Source of the DNA: DASYTH01 sp035942955 | GTDB lineage: Bacteria > Actinomycetota > Actinomycetes > Mycobacteriales > Pseudonocardiaceae | DNA: 39,044 bases | Direction: 5' to 3' | Assembly (NCBI RefSeq): GCF_035942955.1 | Contig: NZ_DASZCQ010000156.1 | Span: 1-39,044 of the forward strand | Part shown: positions 16,094 through 23,811 of the stretch, in pieces | How positions within the stretch are numbered: position 1 is the first letter of the stretch | How the letters are laid out: every line of letters begins with the position of its first letter | The notes under the pieces: generated by a model | The model's input: the letters and a program-made list of their open reading frames with translations, nothing else | Told to the model about the DNA's origin: nothing | Database searches by the model: none | Program-made: the position numbers and the translations under genes

Positions 16094-17091
16094 ACCGGAC
16101 CCTTGTCGCCGCCCAGCCTGCGGCCGATCTCGCTGTCGCCGGCCGTGCGTTCCTCCTCGGCGATCTCCGCGCGCTCCTGCTCGACCCGTGGTCCATAGCT
16201 GTCCGGGGGGCGATCCTCGTGCTCGAACCTGTCGTAGCGGAAGTCCGGACCGGAGATGTCCAGATACGCGGGCAACGGCTCCAGGATCGGCATCGGCTCC
16301 TCGCGATAGAGGGAGTCCTGCAGCTTGATCCATTTCGTGAGCTCGGTCAAGCCGCTGTCGAACGACTCGCGCAACTCGTTGCGGCCACGGATGTAACTCT
16401 CGACCACCGCCGGGGCCTCGCTCCCGTCCAGGGCGATGTCCACCATCGTCACACCCATTTCGGTGAAATTGTCGATGCCCTTCCCGACGAGTTCCCCCAC
16501 CTTCTTGACGTCGAACAGGTTGACGCCGGTTTTGACGAGCTCGCCGAGCATGCCGACCTGCGCCTTGGTGTCGCGGTCGTCCTGGTCGGCCATCTCCTTC
16601 TCGCACGCGACGATCGTGGCCTCGGCGAGGTTGTGATAGCTGCGCCTGGCCTCGATCGCAAGCCGGTAGAGCGTGCCCATGGCCTGCGCGGCCTGGAGGG
16701 TCCGGTCCCGCTGCTGGTCGATGAATCGCTGAATGTGGAACATCTGGGCGGCGAAAGCTTCCGCCGCGTCGCCGTGCCAGTTCGCCGCGAGCCTTGCGTT
16801 GGCGTTCTCGAGGGCGCCGCCCTGGGTCGATCCGAGATCGCGCAGTGCCGAGCCTTCCTGCTCCATCCGGGCATATTCGTCGTAGATCTTCCGGGGCTCG
16901 AGGGACATGAAGTCCTCGGCGTCTTCGACGAAGGAGTTGACGAATGTCTGGCGGGCGTCGGGGGTTGGGGCGCCGCCGGGGTAGGCGGGGACGGAGATCG
17001 GGAATCCGCCTTTCTCGTACATTGCCACCACGGCGGTGCCGAGCCGGTGGGCGATCAATGCGAGATCTTCGTTGGTCTTCCAGTCTGCCAT
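16090..17091 (-). CDS. WXG-like type VII secretion-associated protein
   Basis: The 333-residue protein is largely helical. A WxG turn (NWHGDAAEAF, Trp105-Gly107) sits between long helices, as in WXG100/LXG proteins, and is followed by coiled-coil-rich stretches (QRDRTLQAAQAMGTLYRLAIEARRSYHNLAEATIVACEKEM). The C-terminal third is acidic, with Pro-rich LEPLPAYLDISGPD and charged ERAEIAEEER repeats. There is no signal peptide or membrane helix, consistent with an ESX-dependent substrate or an ESX-associated protein. No catalytic toxin domain is recognisable. It starts seven bases after the stop of the EspC-like gene, and its stop overlaps the lipoprotein gene. The ESX core machinery (EccC, EccD) is not in this window. 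Confidence 0.7.
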   Translation of the reverse strand: MADWKTNEDLALIAHRLGTAVVAMYEKGGFPISVPAYPGGAPTPDARQTFVNSFVEDAEDFMSLEPRKIYDEYARMEQEGSALRDLGSTQGGALENANARLAANWHGDAAEAFAAQMFHIQRFIDQQRDRTLQAAQAMGTLYRLAIEARRSYHNLAEATIVACEKEMADQDDRDTKAQVGMLGELVKTGVNLFDVKKVGELVGKGIDNFTEMGVTMVDIALDGSEAPAVVESYIRGRNELRESFDSGLTELTKWIKLQDSLYREEPMPILEPLPAYLDISGPDFRYDRFEHEDRPPDSYGPRVEQERAEIAEEERTAGDSEIGRRLGGDKGPV

Positions 17092-17098
17092 CGCGGCC

Positions 17099-17395
17099 TC
17101 ACCCCTGGCCGTCTGCTCGGCGGTAAAGGGCGATCACCTCGCGCAAGGCGCGCGCGGTGGCGTCGATCCGGTCGCAGCCGACGGCCAGGCGATCTCCGAT
17201 CAGGTCGGCGAATGCCTGGTATGCGCCCTCCACCCGGTATACCGGGTCGAACCGGCCCGGTCCCGCCACCGAGTCGTAGGTCAGGATGGTCGCGATGGAC
17301 TTCCTGAGCCCGGTCGCCAGGTCGGGCAGGACGGAGTGCGCCACGGGTTCGAGGTCGGTGAGATCGAGCTCGAAACCCCGGCTGGGTACTGGCAC
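17099..17395 (-). CDS. EspC-like small type VII-associated protein
   Basis: The 98-residue protein has two amphipathic helices (about 12-40 and 54-92) around a polar turn (SVAGPGRFDPVYRVEGA), resembling the EspC/T7SS-target family of small paired-helix proteins. The C-terminal helix has RIDATARALREVIALYRRAD. The GTG start has GGGGAG eight bases upstream. It is the first gene of the triad, seven bases before the WXG-like gene. By analogy with ESX pairs, the two may form a heterodimer recognised by an ESX ATPase. The homology is weak by eye. Confidence 0.6.
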   Translation of the reverse strand: MPVPSRGFELDLTDLEPVAHSVLPDLATGLRKSIATILTYDSVAGPGRFDPVYRVEGAYQAFADLIGDRLAVGCDRIDATARALREVIALYRRADGQG

Positions 17396-17488
17396 GCGAA
17401 TCGCTCCCCTCAGTGCGATGCACCCGGGGGTGGGTCCCGGGCCGCCGAGTACGACGAGCGTACGGAGGGCAACGTTCCGTGCCTATGG

Positions 17489-17501
17489 CTGCAAGTTGCA
17501 G
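17489..17501. promoter_or_regulatory. Palindromic operator candidate upstream of the T7SS triad
   Basis: CTGCAAGTTGCAG is a perfect 13-base palindrome about 94 bases upstream of the EspC-like start. A second inverted repeat, TTGCCG/CGGCAA with a 3-base centre, lies at 17523-17537. No regulator is encoded beside them. Confidence 0.35.
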
Positions 17502-17602
17502 TTAACCCGAATGGACGAGATTTTGCCGCCGCGGCAATGGATCTAGCGCGTGTTTCGAAGTGCGCTGAGGTCGCCGATCTTTGGCGAGGGCGGCCGCCAC
17601 AC

Positions 17603-17651
17603 GACGACCAGGGCAGGGGCGAGGAACGAGCCCCTGCCCGCAGGCGTCGTC
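17603..17651. terminator. Strong hairpin after the pentose phosphate operon
   Basis: GGGCAGGGGC (17611-17620) and GCCCCTGCCC (17630-17639) pair perfectly over ten bases with a 9-base loop. Outer GACGAC and GTCGTC repeats extend the symmetry. The probable role is terminating the leftward pgl transcript, possibly bidirectional. Confidence 0.55.
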
Positions 17652-17693
17652 AGCCCACCACCCAAGAAACCCAACCCCCCACACCGGCCCGCA

Positions 17694-17716
17694 CCCACCC
17701 ACCCAACCCAACCCCC
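17694..17716 (-). repeat. G-quadruplex motif (minus strand)
   Basis: The minus strand reads G5-TT-G3-TT-G3-T-G3-T-G3, five G-tracts with one- or two-base loops, an almost ideal G-quadruplex sequence. It would be present in the RNA downstream of pgl. The plus strand is correspondingly C-rich. Confidence 0.7.
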
Positions 17717-17731
17717 GGCCGCTCGCCGAAG

Positions 17732-17798
17732 GCGACCGGCGGCCTTGCCCGGGCTAGAAAACACAGCGACCGGCGGCCTTGCCCGGGCTGGAAAACAC
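17732..17798. repeat. Tandem 34-base repeat next to the pgl stop
   Basis: Two 33-base copies (17732-17764 and 17766-17798) differ at one base and are separated by a single A. Each contains GCCCGGGC and ends in GAAAACAC. The right copy ends three bases before the pgl stop codon on the plus-strand map. Confidence 0.9.
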
Positions 17799-17800
17799 CG

Positions 17801-18580
17801 CTAGGCCAGGGGAGGGGTGAAGACGCCGGAAAGCTTGGCCGCGGCGGGTTTGTCGAGGAGCCAGAGGGTGCGGCGCTGGCCGCGGGCGCCGGCGGCGGGG
17901 ACCTGGATCTCCCCGGCGGCGCCGAGAGCCATCGCGACCGCGGCGGCCTTGGTGGGGCCGGTGGTGATCAACCAGACCTCGGTGGCGCGGCGGATCGCCG
18001 GGAGGGTGAGGGTGATCCGGGTGGGCGGCGGCTTGGGCGAGCCGTGCACGGCCACGACGGTGCGCTCCGTCTCGTAGACCGCGGGGGAGGCGGGGAAGAT
18101 CGACGCCACGTGGCCCTCGCCGCCGACCCCGAGCAGGCAGACGTCGAAACTCGGGACCGGGCCGTGGTCCTCCGGGCGGGCGGCGGCCGCAAGCACCGCC
18201 GCGTAGGCCTCGGCCGCGGCCTCCGGGTTGTTCCCGAGCTCGCCGTCGGACGGCGGCATGGGATGGACCCGGTCGGCGGCGACCGGCACATGGTCGAGCA
18301 GGGCGGCGCGGGCCTGCGTCTCGTTGCGCTCCGGATGGCCGGACGGCAGGAAGCGCTCGTCGCCCCAGTACAGGTCGACCCGGGACCAGTCGATGGCGTC
18401 CCGGGCCGGCGCCGCACGCAGCTGCTCGAGCACGGAGATTCCCGTGCCGCCGCCGGTGACCACCAGTGACGCCGAGCCGCGCGCGGCCTGCGCGTCGACC
18501 AGCCTGGTGACCAGGCGGGCGGCGGTGGCGTGGGCGAGCAGGTGCGCGTTCGGGTAGACGACGACCTGCGGGGTGGTCAT
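17801..18580 (-). CDS. pgl: 6-phosphogluconolactonase
   Basis: The 259-residue enzyme hydrolyses 6-phosphogluconolactone to 6-phosphogluconate, the second step of the oxidative pentose phosphate pathway. Motifs are VVTGGGTGISVLEQLR, LYWGDERFLPSGHPERNETQARAALLDH and CLLGVGGEGHVASIFPASP, with a C-terminal WLLDKPAAAKL. The ATG at 18580 overlaps the opcA stop (ATGA). A much longer open frame continues upstream but is antisense-like in composition and overlaps opcA. It is the last gene of tkt-tal-pgi-zwf-opcA-pgl, followed directly by the repeat and hairpin region. Confidence 0.94.
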   Translation of the reverse strand: MTTPQVVVYPNAHLLAHATAARLVTRLVDAQAARGSASLVVTGGGTGISVLEQLRAAPARDAIDWSRVDLYWGDERFLPSGHPERNETQARAALLDHVPVAADRVHPMPPSDGELGNNPEAAAEAYAAVLAAAARPEDHGPVPSFDVCLLGVGGEGHVASIFPASPAVYETERTVVAVHGSPKPPPTRITLTLPAIRRATEVWLITTGPTKAAAVAMALGAAGEIQVPAAGARGQRRTLWLLDKPAAAKLSGVFTPPLA

Positions 18581-19548
18581 GTCCCGGCCTTCGCCCGGAC
18601 CTTCGCGGTGTTCGGCTTGCTCGGGACCCGGCCGCGGACGACCTGGTCGAGGTTGCCGAGGGCGTCCTCGTAGATCTCGTCGGGGTCCAGCCTGCGCAGC
18701 TCCTCGGCAAGGCAGTCGGCGAGCGGGCGGCGTTGCAGGGCGACGCGGCGCGGCGGCTGCCCGGGTTGGGTGAGCGTGCCGACGCGGCCGTCCGGGCGGC
18801 GCAACTCCACGCTGCCGGACCGGCGCTCCAGCTCGACGGCCGTGATGCCCTGGCAGTCGGTGTCCTTGCCGCGCCGGACCGGCACCTTGAGCCGGGCGGC
18901 GAGCCAGCCGGCGAGCAGGTCGGCCGACGGGGAGTTGGCGTCGCCGGTCACCGACGCGGCGACCACCTTCTCGTGCGGCGGGAGGTCGAGGGCGGCGGCC
19001 AGGACCGCGCGCCACTGGGTGAGGCGGGTCCAGGCCAGGTCGGTGTCGCCGTCGGTGTAGGACTTGCTGCGGCTTTCCAGCGCGCGGATCGGGTTGCGCT
19101 CCGCGGCGGCGTCGGTGATCCGGCGCTGGGCGAGCTTGCCGATCGGGTCCTCCGACGGCACGGCGGGCGCGTCGAACGGCCACCAGGCGACGACCGGGGC
19201 GTCCGGCAGCAGCAGCGGTACCACGCAGCTCGCGCCCTGGTCGGACAGCGGGCCGTACAGCCGCAGCACGATCACCTCGCTGGCGCCCGCGTCGCCGCCG
19301 ACGCGGATCTGCGCGTCGAGGCGGGGCGCGGCGCGCCGGGCGCCGCGGGCCACCACGATCACCCGGCACGGGTGCTCGCGGCTGGCCCGGTTGGCCGCGT
19401 CGATGATCTCCTCGGTGCGCTCGTCGTCCTCCATGGCGATGACCAGGGTGAGCACCCGGCCGAGCGCGTTCACGCCACCCTGCTCGCGCAGCTGCACGAG
19501 CTTGCTGTTGACCTGCGACGTGGTCGTCGAGGGCAGGTCGATGATCAT
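18577..19548 (-). CDS. opcA: OpcA, glucose-6-phosphate dehydrogenase assembly protein
   Basis: The 323-residue protein is the OpcA family member that in cyanobacteria and actinobacteria activates or oligomerises glucose-6-phosphate dehydrogenase. Recognisable blocks are GRVLTLVIAMEDDERTEEIIDAANRASREHPCRVIVV, PLSDQGASCVVPLLLPDAPVVAWWP and SRSKSYTDGDTDLAWTRLTQWRAVLAAALD. Both ends overlap neighbours by four bases, with zwf upstream and pgl downstream, keeping it tightly coupled to the enzyme it assists. The mechanism in actinobacteria is only partly understood. Confidence 0.93.
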   Translation of the reverse strand: MIIDLPSTTTSQVNSKLVQLREQGGVNALGRVLTLVIAMEDDERTEEIIDAANRASREHPCRVIVVARGARRAAPRLDAQIRVGGDAGASEVIVLRLYGPLSDQGASCVVPLLLPDAPVVAWWPFDAPAVPSEDPIGKLAQRRITDAAAERNPIRALESRSKSYTDGDTDLAWTRLTQWRAVLAAALDLPPHEKVVAASVTGDANSPSADLLAGWLAARLKVPVRRGKDTDCQGITAVELERRSGSVELRRPDGRVGTLTQPGQPPRRVALQRRPLADCLAEELRRLDPDEIYEDALGNLDQVVRGRVPSKPNTAKVRAKAGT

Positions 19549-21074
19549 GGACGCCTCCAGTGCCGGCCGGTGCGGGCGAGCATGTCGTTGGCCGACTCCG
19601 GGCCCCAGGTGCCGGCGGGGTACGGCTCCGGGCGGCCGTGGCTGGCCCAGTACTTCAGCACGGGTTCGAGAATCTTCCAGGACAGCTCCACCTCGTCGCT
19701 GTTGGGGAACAGCGACGGCTCGCCGAGCAGCACGTCGAGAATGAGCCGCTCGTAGGCCTCGGGGGAGGACTCGGTGAACGCGTGGCCGTAGCTGAAGTCC
19801 ATCGAGACGTCCCGGACCTCCATCATGTTGCCCGGGACCTTGGAGCCGAACCGCATCGTCACGCCCTCGTCCGGTTGCACCCGGATGACCAGCGCGTTCT
19901 GCCCGAGCTCCTCGGTGGCGGTGTCGTCGAACGGCAGGTGCGGGGCGCGCTTGAACACCACGGCGATCTCGGTGACCCGCCGGCCGAGCCGCTTGCCGGT
20001 GCGCAGGTAGAACGGGACCCCGGCCCAGCGCCGGGTGTCGATGCCCAGGGTGATCGCGGCGTAGGTCTCGGTGATCGAGTCCTTGGCGAAGCCCTCCTCC
20101 TCGAGCAGCCCCGGCACCTTCTGCCCGCCCTGCCAGCCGCCGGAGTACTGGCCGCGGGCGGTGGTCTCGGCGAACGGCCCGACCGCCGTGGTGGCTTCAA
20201 GCACCTTGATCTTCTCGGTGCGCAACGCCTTGGGGCGGAAGGAGATCGGCTCCTCCATCGCGGTCAGCGCGAGCAGCTGCAGCAGGTGGTTCTGGATCAC
20301 GTCGCGGGCCGCGCCGATGCCGTCGTAGTAGCCGGCCCGGCCGCCGAGACCGATGTCCTCGGCCATCGTGATCTGCACGTGGTCGACGTAGTGCGAGTTC
20401 CAGATCGGCTCGTACAGCTGGTTGGCGAACCGCAGCGCCAGGATGTTCTGCACGGTCTCCTTGCCGAGGTAGTGGTCGATGCGGAACACCGACTCCTCGG
20501 GGAAGACGTCGTTGACGATCTCGTTGAGCTCGCGGGCGCTCTTCAGGTCGTGGCCGAACGGCTTCTCGATCACCACCCGGCGCCACTGCCCGTTCTGCGG
20601 CTGCGACAGCCCGGCGCGGGCGAGCTGCTTGCACACCACGGGAAACGCGCCGGGCGGGATGGACAGGTAGAAGGCGTGGTTGCCGCCCGTGCCGCGGACC
20701 TCGTCCAGGTCCTCGATCGTCTTGGCCAGGTTGTCGAACGCGTTGTCGTCGTCGAAGGTGCCCTGGACGAACCGGATCCCCTCGGCCAGCCGGTCCCACA
20801 CCGACTCCCGGAACGGGGTGCGCGCGTACTTCTTGACCGAGTCGTGCACGACCTGACCGAAGTCCTGGTCGGCCCAGTCCCGCCGGGCGAACCCGACCAG
20901 CGCGAAACCCGGCGGCAGCAGGCCCCGGTTGGCCAGGTCGTAGATGGCCGGCATGAGCTTCTTGCGGGACAGGTCACCGGTCACCCCGAAGATCACCAGC
21001 CCGCACGGCCCGGCGATCCTCGGCAGCCGCTTGTCCCGCTCGTCGCGCAACGGATTTGTCCACATGCGACTCAC
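19545..21074 (-). CDS. zwf: Glucose-6-phosphate 1-dehydrogenase
   Basis: The 509-residue enzyme oxidises glucose-6-phosphate to 6-phosphogluconolactone and makes NADPH. The N-terminal Rossmann motif is VIFGVTGDLSRKKLMPAIYDLANRG. The substrate-binding signature FRIDHYLGKETVQNI carries the catalytic His region, and VVIEKPFGHDLKSA is upstream of it. The sequence is very close to the M. tuberculosis Zwf2 pattern from the NPLRDERDKRLPRIAGPCG start onward. The ATG at 21074 overlaps the pgi stop by four bases; an ATG at 21065 is also possible. Its stop overlaps the opcA start. Confidence 0.97.
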   Translation of the reverse strand: MSRMWTNPLRDERDKRLPRIAGPCGLVIFGVTGDLSRKKLMPAIYDLANRGLLPPGFALVGFARRDWADQDFGQVVHDSVKKYARTPFRESVWDRLAEGIRFVQGTFDDDNAFDNLAKTIEDLDEVRGTGGNHAFYLSIPPGAFPVVCKQLARAGLSQPQNGQWRRVVIEKPFGHDLKSARELNEIVNDVFPEESVFRIDHYLGKETVQNILALRFANQLYEPIWNSHYVDHVQITMAEDIGLGGRAGYYDGIGAARDVIQNHLLQLLALTAMEEPISFRPKALRTEKIKVLEATTAVGPFAETTARGQYSGGWQGGQKVPGLLEEEGFAKDSITETYAAITLGIDTRRWAGVPFYLRTGKRLGRRVTEIAVVFKRAPHLPFDDTATEELGQNALVIRVQPDEGVTMRFGSKVPGNMMEVRDVSMDFSYGHAFTESSPEAYERLILDVLLGEPSLFPNSDEVELSWKILEPVLKYWASHGRPEPYPAGTWGPESANDMLARTGRHWRRP

Positions 21075-22687
21075 CGCTCCAGTCCCTCGAGCGCCCGGGC
21101 GACGTGGGCCAGCCCGGCGATCCGATCGGTCAGGTGCAACCGCAGCACCGGCCGGCCGCGCTCGGCGAGCACCTGCCCGTCGCCGAGCGCCTGCGCCCGC
21201 TGCAGCGTCCCCAGGGTGTACGGCCGCTCCGGCACCTCGAGATCCTTCTCGACCGCGCCGGTCAGCTGCAGGAACACGCCGTTCTGGTGGCCGCCCTTGT
21301 GGTACTGCCCGGTGGAGTGCAGGAACCGCGGCCCCCAGCCGAACGTGACCTGCCGGCCGGTGCGACGGGCCAGCTCGGGACGCAGCACCACGGCCGACGC
21401 GTCGGCCAGCCGGTCAAGGTAGGCCTGCACGGAGATGTAGCCGCTCTCCGGCGCGCCGGCCGCGAACGCCCGCAGCGCATCGGCGAGCGTGCCGGCCCCG
21501 GCCGGCAGCTCGCCGTACACCTCGACCGGTCCGTCCACAAGCGACGGTTCGCCGGCGTCCGCGGTCGGCGCGTCCAGCAGCGCCCGTGCGGCCTGCTTGG
21601 CGGCCTCGACGTCCGGCTGGTCGAACGGGTTGATCGCGAGCAGCCGGCCGGAGATCGCGGTGGCGTACTCCCACAACAGGATCAGGCCGCCGAGCGAGCC
21701 CTCGGTGGCCAGCCTCGACGAGGCGTCCGGCGGGCCGATCGCGACCGCGGTCGCGTCGTCGCCGGCGTCGGCGAAGCCCGGCGCGTCCGGGCTCTCGACG
21801 ACGACCGGCAGCAGCCCGGTGCCGTTCTTGCCGGTGGACTCGGCGATCAGCTGCTCGGCCCAGTCGCCGAACCCGGCGATCCCGGAGCCGGTGTCGGCCA
21901 GCACGACCTTCTCCGCGCCGCGCGCGTGCGCCGCGCCCAGCACCGAGGCCAGCACCAGCGCCGGGTTCTCCTTGCCGTCGACGGAGAGCAGCCGGGCGGC
22001 CGCCGCGGCCTCGTCCAGCAGCGCGGCCACGTCGGCTCCGGCAAGCCCGGCCGGCACCAGCCCAAACGCGGTGAGCGCCGAGTAGCGGCCGCCGACGTTC
22101 GGGTCGGCCCGGAACACCTTGCGGTAACCGGCCTCGGTGGACAGCGTGTCCAGCGGCGAGCCGGGGTCGGTGACCACGACGATCCGCGAGGCGGCGTCGA
22201 TTCCGTTGGCGCTGAAGGCTTTCTCGAAGATCCGCCGGTGGCTGTCGGTCTCCACCGTGGAGCCCGACTTGGACGACACCACCAGCACCGTGCGACTCAG
22301 GTCGCCGGCCAGCGCGTCGTCCACCTGGCCGGGATCGGTGGTGTCCAGCACGACCAGCGGCACGCCGGCGGTGCTGGTGATCACCTCCGGGGCCAGTGAC
22401 GAGCCGCCCATGCCGGCCAGCACGACCCGGTCGATGCCCTCGCCCCGCAGCTCCGCCCGCAGCGCGTCGATCTCGGCGAGCAGCGGGCGGGACGTCTCGT
22501 GCAGAGTGGTCCAGGCCAACCGGATCGCCGCCTCGGACTCGGCGTCCTGCCCCCACAGCGTGGGGTCCTGTGCGGTCAGCTGCGTCGCGACGCGCTCGGC
22601 GACCAGCTGCTCGACGAGCGGAGCGGCCTCCTCGGCCAGCCGCTCGTCGACTACCGTCACCGCGATCTCGTCGGGGTCATCTGCCAT
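21071..22687 (-). CDS. pgi: Glucose-6-phosphate isomerase
   Basis: The 538-residue enzyme interconverts glucose-6-phosphate and fructose-6-phosphate. It has two SIS-type sugar-binding halves: VVLAGMGGSSLAPEVI with VVSSKSGSTVETDSHRRIFEKAF, and further on NPFDQPDVEAAKQAAR, TFGWGPRFLHSTGQYHKGG (carrying the active-site His) and LYLRLHLTDRIAGLAHVARALEGL-like C-terminal residues. The ATG at 22687 (MADDPDEIAV) begins eight bases after the tal stop; the frame continues upstream, but this is the natural start. It is translated just before zwf, with which it overlaps by four bases. It is placed between tal and zwf in the operon. Confidence 0.93.
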   Translation of the reverse strand: MADDPDEIAVTVVDERLAEEAAPLVEQLVAERVATQLTAQDPTLWGQDAESEAAIRLAWTTLHETSRPLLAEIDALRAELRGEGIDRVVLAGMGGSSLAPEVITSTAGVPLVVLDTTDPGQVDDALAGDLSRTVLVVSSKSGSTVETDSHRRIFEKAFSANGIDAASRIVVVTDPGSPLDTLSTEAGYRKVFRADPNVGGRYSALTAFGLVPAGLAGADVAALLDEAAAAARLLSVDGKENPALVLASVLGAAHARGAEKVVLADTGSGIAGFGDWAEQLIAESTGKNGTGLLPVVVESPDAPGFADAGDDATAVAIGPPDASSRLATEGSLGGLILLWEYATAISGRLLAINPFDQPDVEAAKQAARALLDAPTADAGEPSLVDGPVEVYGELPAGAGTLADALRAFAAGAPESGYISVQAYLDRLADASAVVLRPELARRTGRQVTFGWGPRFLHSTGQYHKGGHQNGVFLQLTGAVEKDLEVPERPYTLGTLQRAQALGDGQVLAERGRPVLRLHLTDRIAGLAHVARALEGLER

Positions 22688-22695
22688 CGGCGGCC

Positions 22696-23811
22696 TCAGC
22701 CCTCTCCCTTGGCGATGCGCAGCTGCCCATCGACCGACTCGAGCAGCTCGATCCACGACTTCTCGAACTTCTCCACGCCCTCGCGCTCGAGGACCTCGTA
22801 CACGTCGTCGACGTCGACGCCAACCGCGGCCAGCCGGTCGAACACCTCGCGGGCCTCGTCCGCGCGCCCGGTGACCACGTCACCGGGAACCGTGCCGTGG
22901 TCGGCGAAGGCGTCCAGCGTCTTCTCCGGCATCGTGTTCACGGTGTCGGCGACGACGAGCTCCTCGATGTACTTGGTGTCCGAGTAGTCGGGGTTCTTCG
23001 TCCCGGTGGACGCCCACAGTGGACGCTGGGTGCGCGCGCCCTCGTCGGCCAGCGCCGCCGGCCACTGCTCGGCGAACACCTCCTGGTAGGCCGCGTAGGC
23101 CAGCTTGGCGTTGGCGACGGCCGCCTTGCCCCGCAGGGCCAGCGCCTCGTCGGTGCCGATGGCCTCGAGCCGCTTGTCCACCTCGGTGTCCATTCTGGAC
23201 ACGAAGAACGAGGCGACCGAGGTGATCCCGGACGGCGCGTGGCCGTTGGCCCTCGCCTGCTCCATGCCGGCGATGAAGGCGGCCATGACCTCCCGGTAGC
23301 GCTGCACCGAGAAGATCAGCGTGACGTTCACGCTCACGCCCTCGGCCAGCGTCCGGGTGATCGCCGGCAGCCCCGCCTTGGTGGCCGGGATCTTCACGTA
23401 GAGGTTCGGCCGGTCCACCGTCTTCCACAGGTCGAGCGCCTCGGCGACGGTCCGGTCGGTGTCGTGCGCCAGCCGCGGGTCGACCTCGATCGACACCCGG
23501 CCGTCCACCCCGTCGGTGGCCTGCCAGACGTCCCGGAACAGGTCGCAGGCGTTACGCACGTCGTCGGTGGTCAGCTCGCGCACCGTGGCCTCCACGTCGG
23601 CCCCGCGCGCGGCCAGCCGGCGCACCTGCTCGTCGTAGACCTCGGCATCGGCCAGCGCGGTCGCGAAGATCGTCGGGTTGCTGGTCACCCCGACCACGTG
23701 CTTGTCCCGGATCAGCCCGGCGAGGCTGCCCGAGGTCAGCCGCAACCGGGACAGGTCGTCGAGCCAGATGGACACCCCGGCCTCGGACAGCCGGGCAAGT
23801 CGGTCAGTCAT
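22696..23811 (-). CDS. tal: Transaldolase
   Basis: The 371-residue enzyme moves a three-carbon dihydroxyacetone unit between sugar phosphates. Evidence includes LSEAGVSIWLDDLSR at the N-terminus, VVGVTSNPTIFATAL, the catalytic-lysine strand RPNLYVKIPATKAGLPAI, VNVTLIFSVQRYREVM, and RPLWASTGTKNPDYSDTKYIEELV. Length matches the actinobacterial long form of transaldolase. The ATG at 23811 overlaps the tkt stop by four bases. An open frame extends far upstream to 24726, but it overlaps tkt and is not coding there. Confidence 0.95.
   Translation of the reverse strand: MTDRLARLSEAGVSIWLDDLSRLRLTSGSLAGLIRDKHVVGVTSNPTIFATALADAEVYDEQVRRLAARGADVEATVRELTTDDVRNACDLFRDVWQATDGVDGRVSIEVDPRLAHDTDRTVAEALDLWKTVDRPNLYVKIPATKAGLPAITRTLAEGVSVNVTLIFSVQRYREVMAAFIAGMEQARANGHAPSGITSVASFFVSRMDTEVDKRLEAIGTDEALALRGKAAVANAKLAYAAYQEVFAEQWPAALADEGARTQRPLWASTGTKNPDYSDTKYIEELVVADTVNTMPEKTLDAFADHGTVPGDVVTGRADEAREVFDRLAAVGVDVDDVYEVLEREGVEKFEKSWIELLESVDGQLRIAKGEG

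Larger units (their letters stand above)
17396..17800. other. Gene-free structured region between the T7SS triad and pgl
   Basis: No gene is supported in these 405 bases. Read leftward, the pentose phosphate transcript would cross a tandem 34-base repeat (17732-17798), a G-quadruplex motif (17694-17716) and a hairpin with flanking inverted repeats (17603-17651). Closer to the triad there are two short palindromes, 17489-17501 and 17523-17537, possibly operators for the EspC-like gene. This layout suggests an elaborate terminator plus the triad promoter. Confidence 0.6.

Noticed and set aside
19560..21422. 620-codon plus-strand frame opposite zwf and pgi
   Set aside because: It is an antisense shadow of two well-identified genes.
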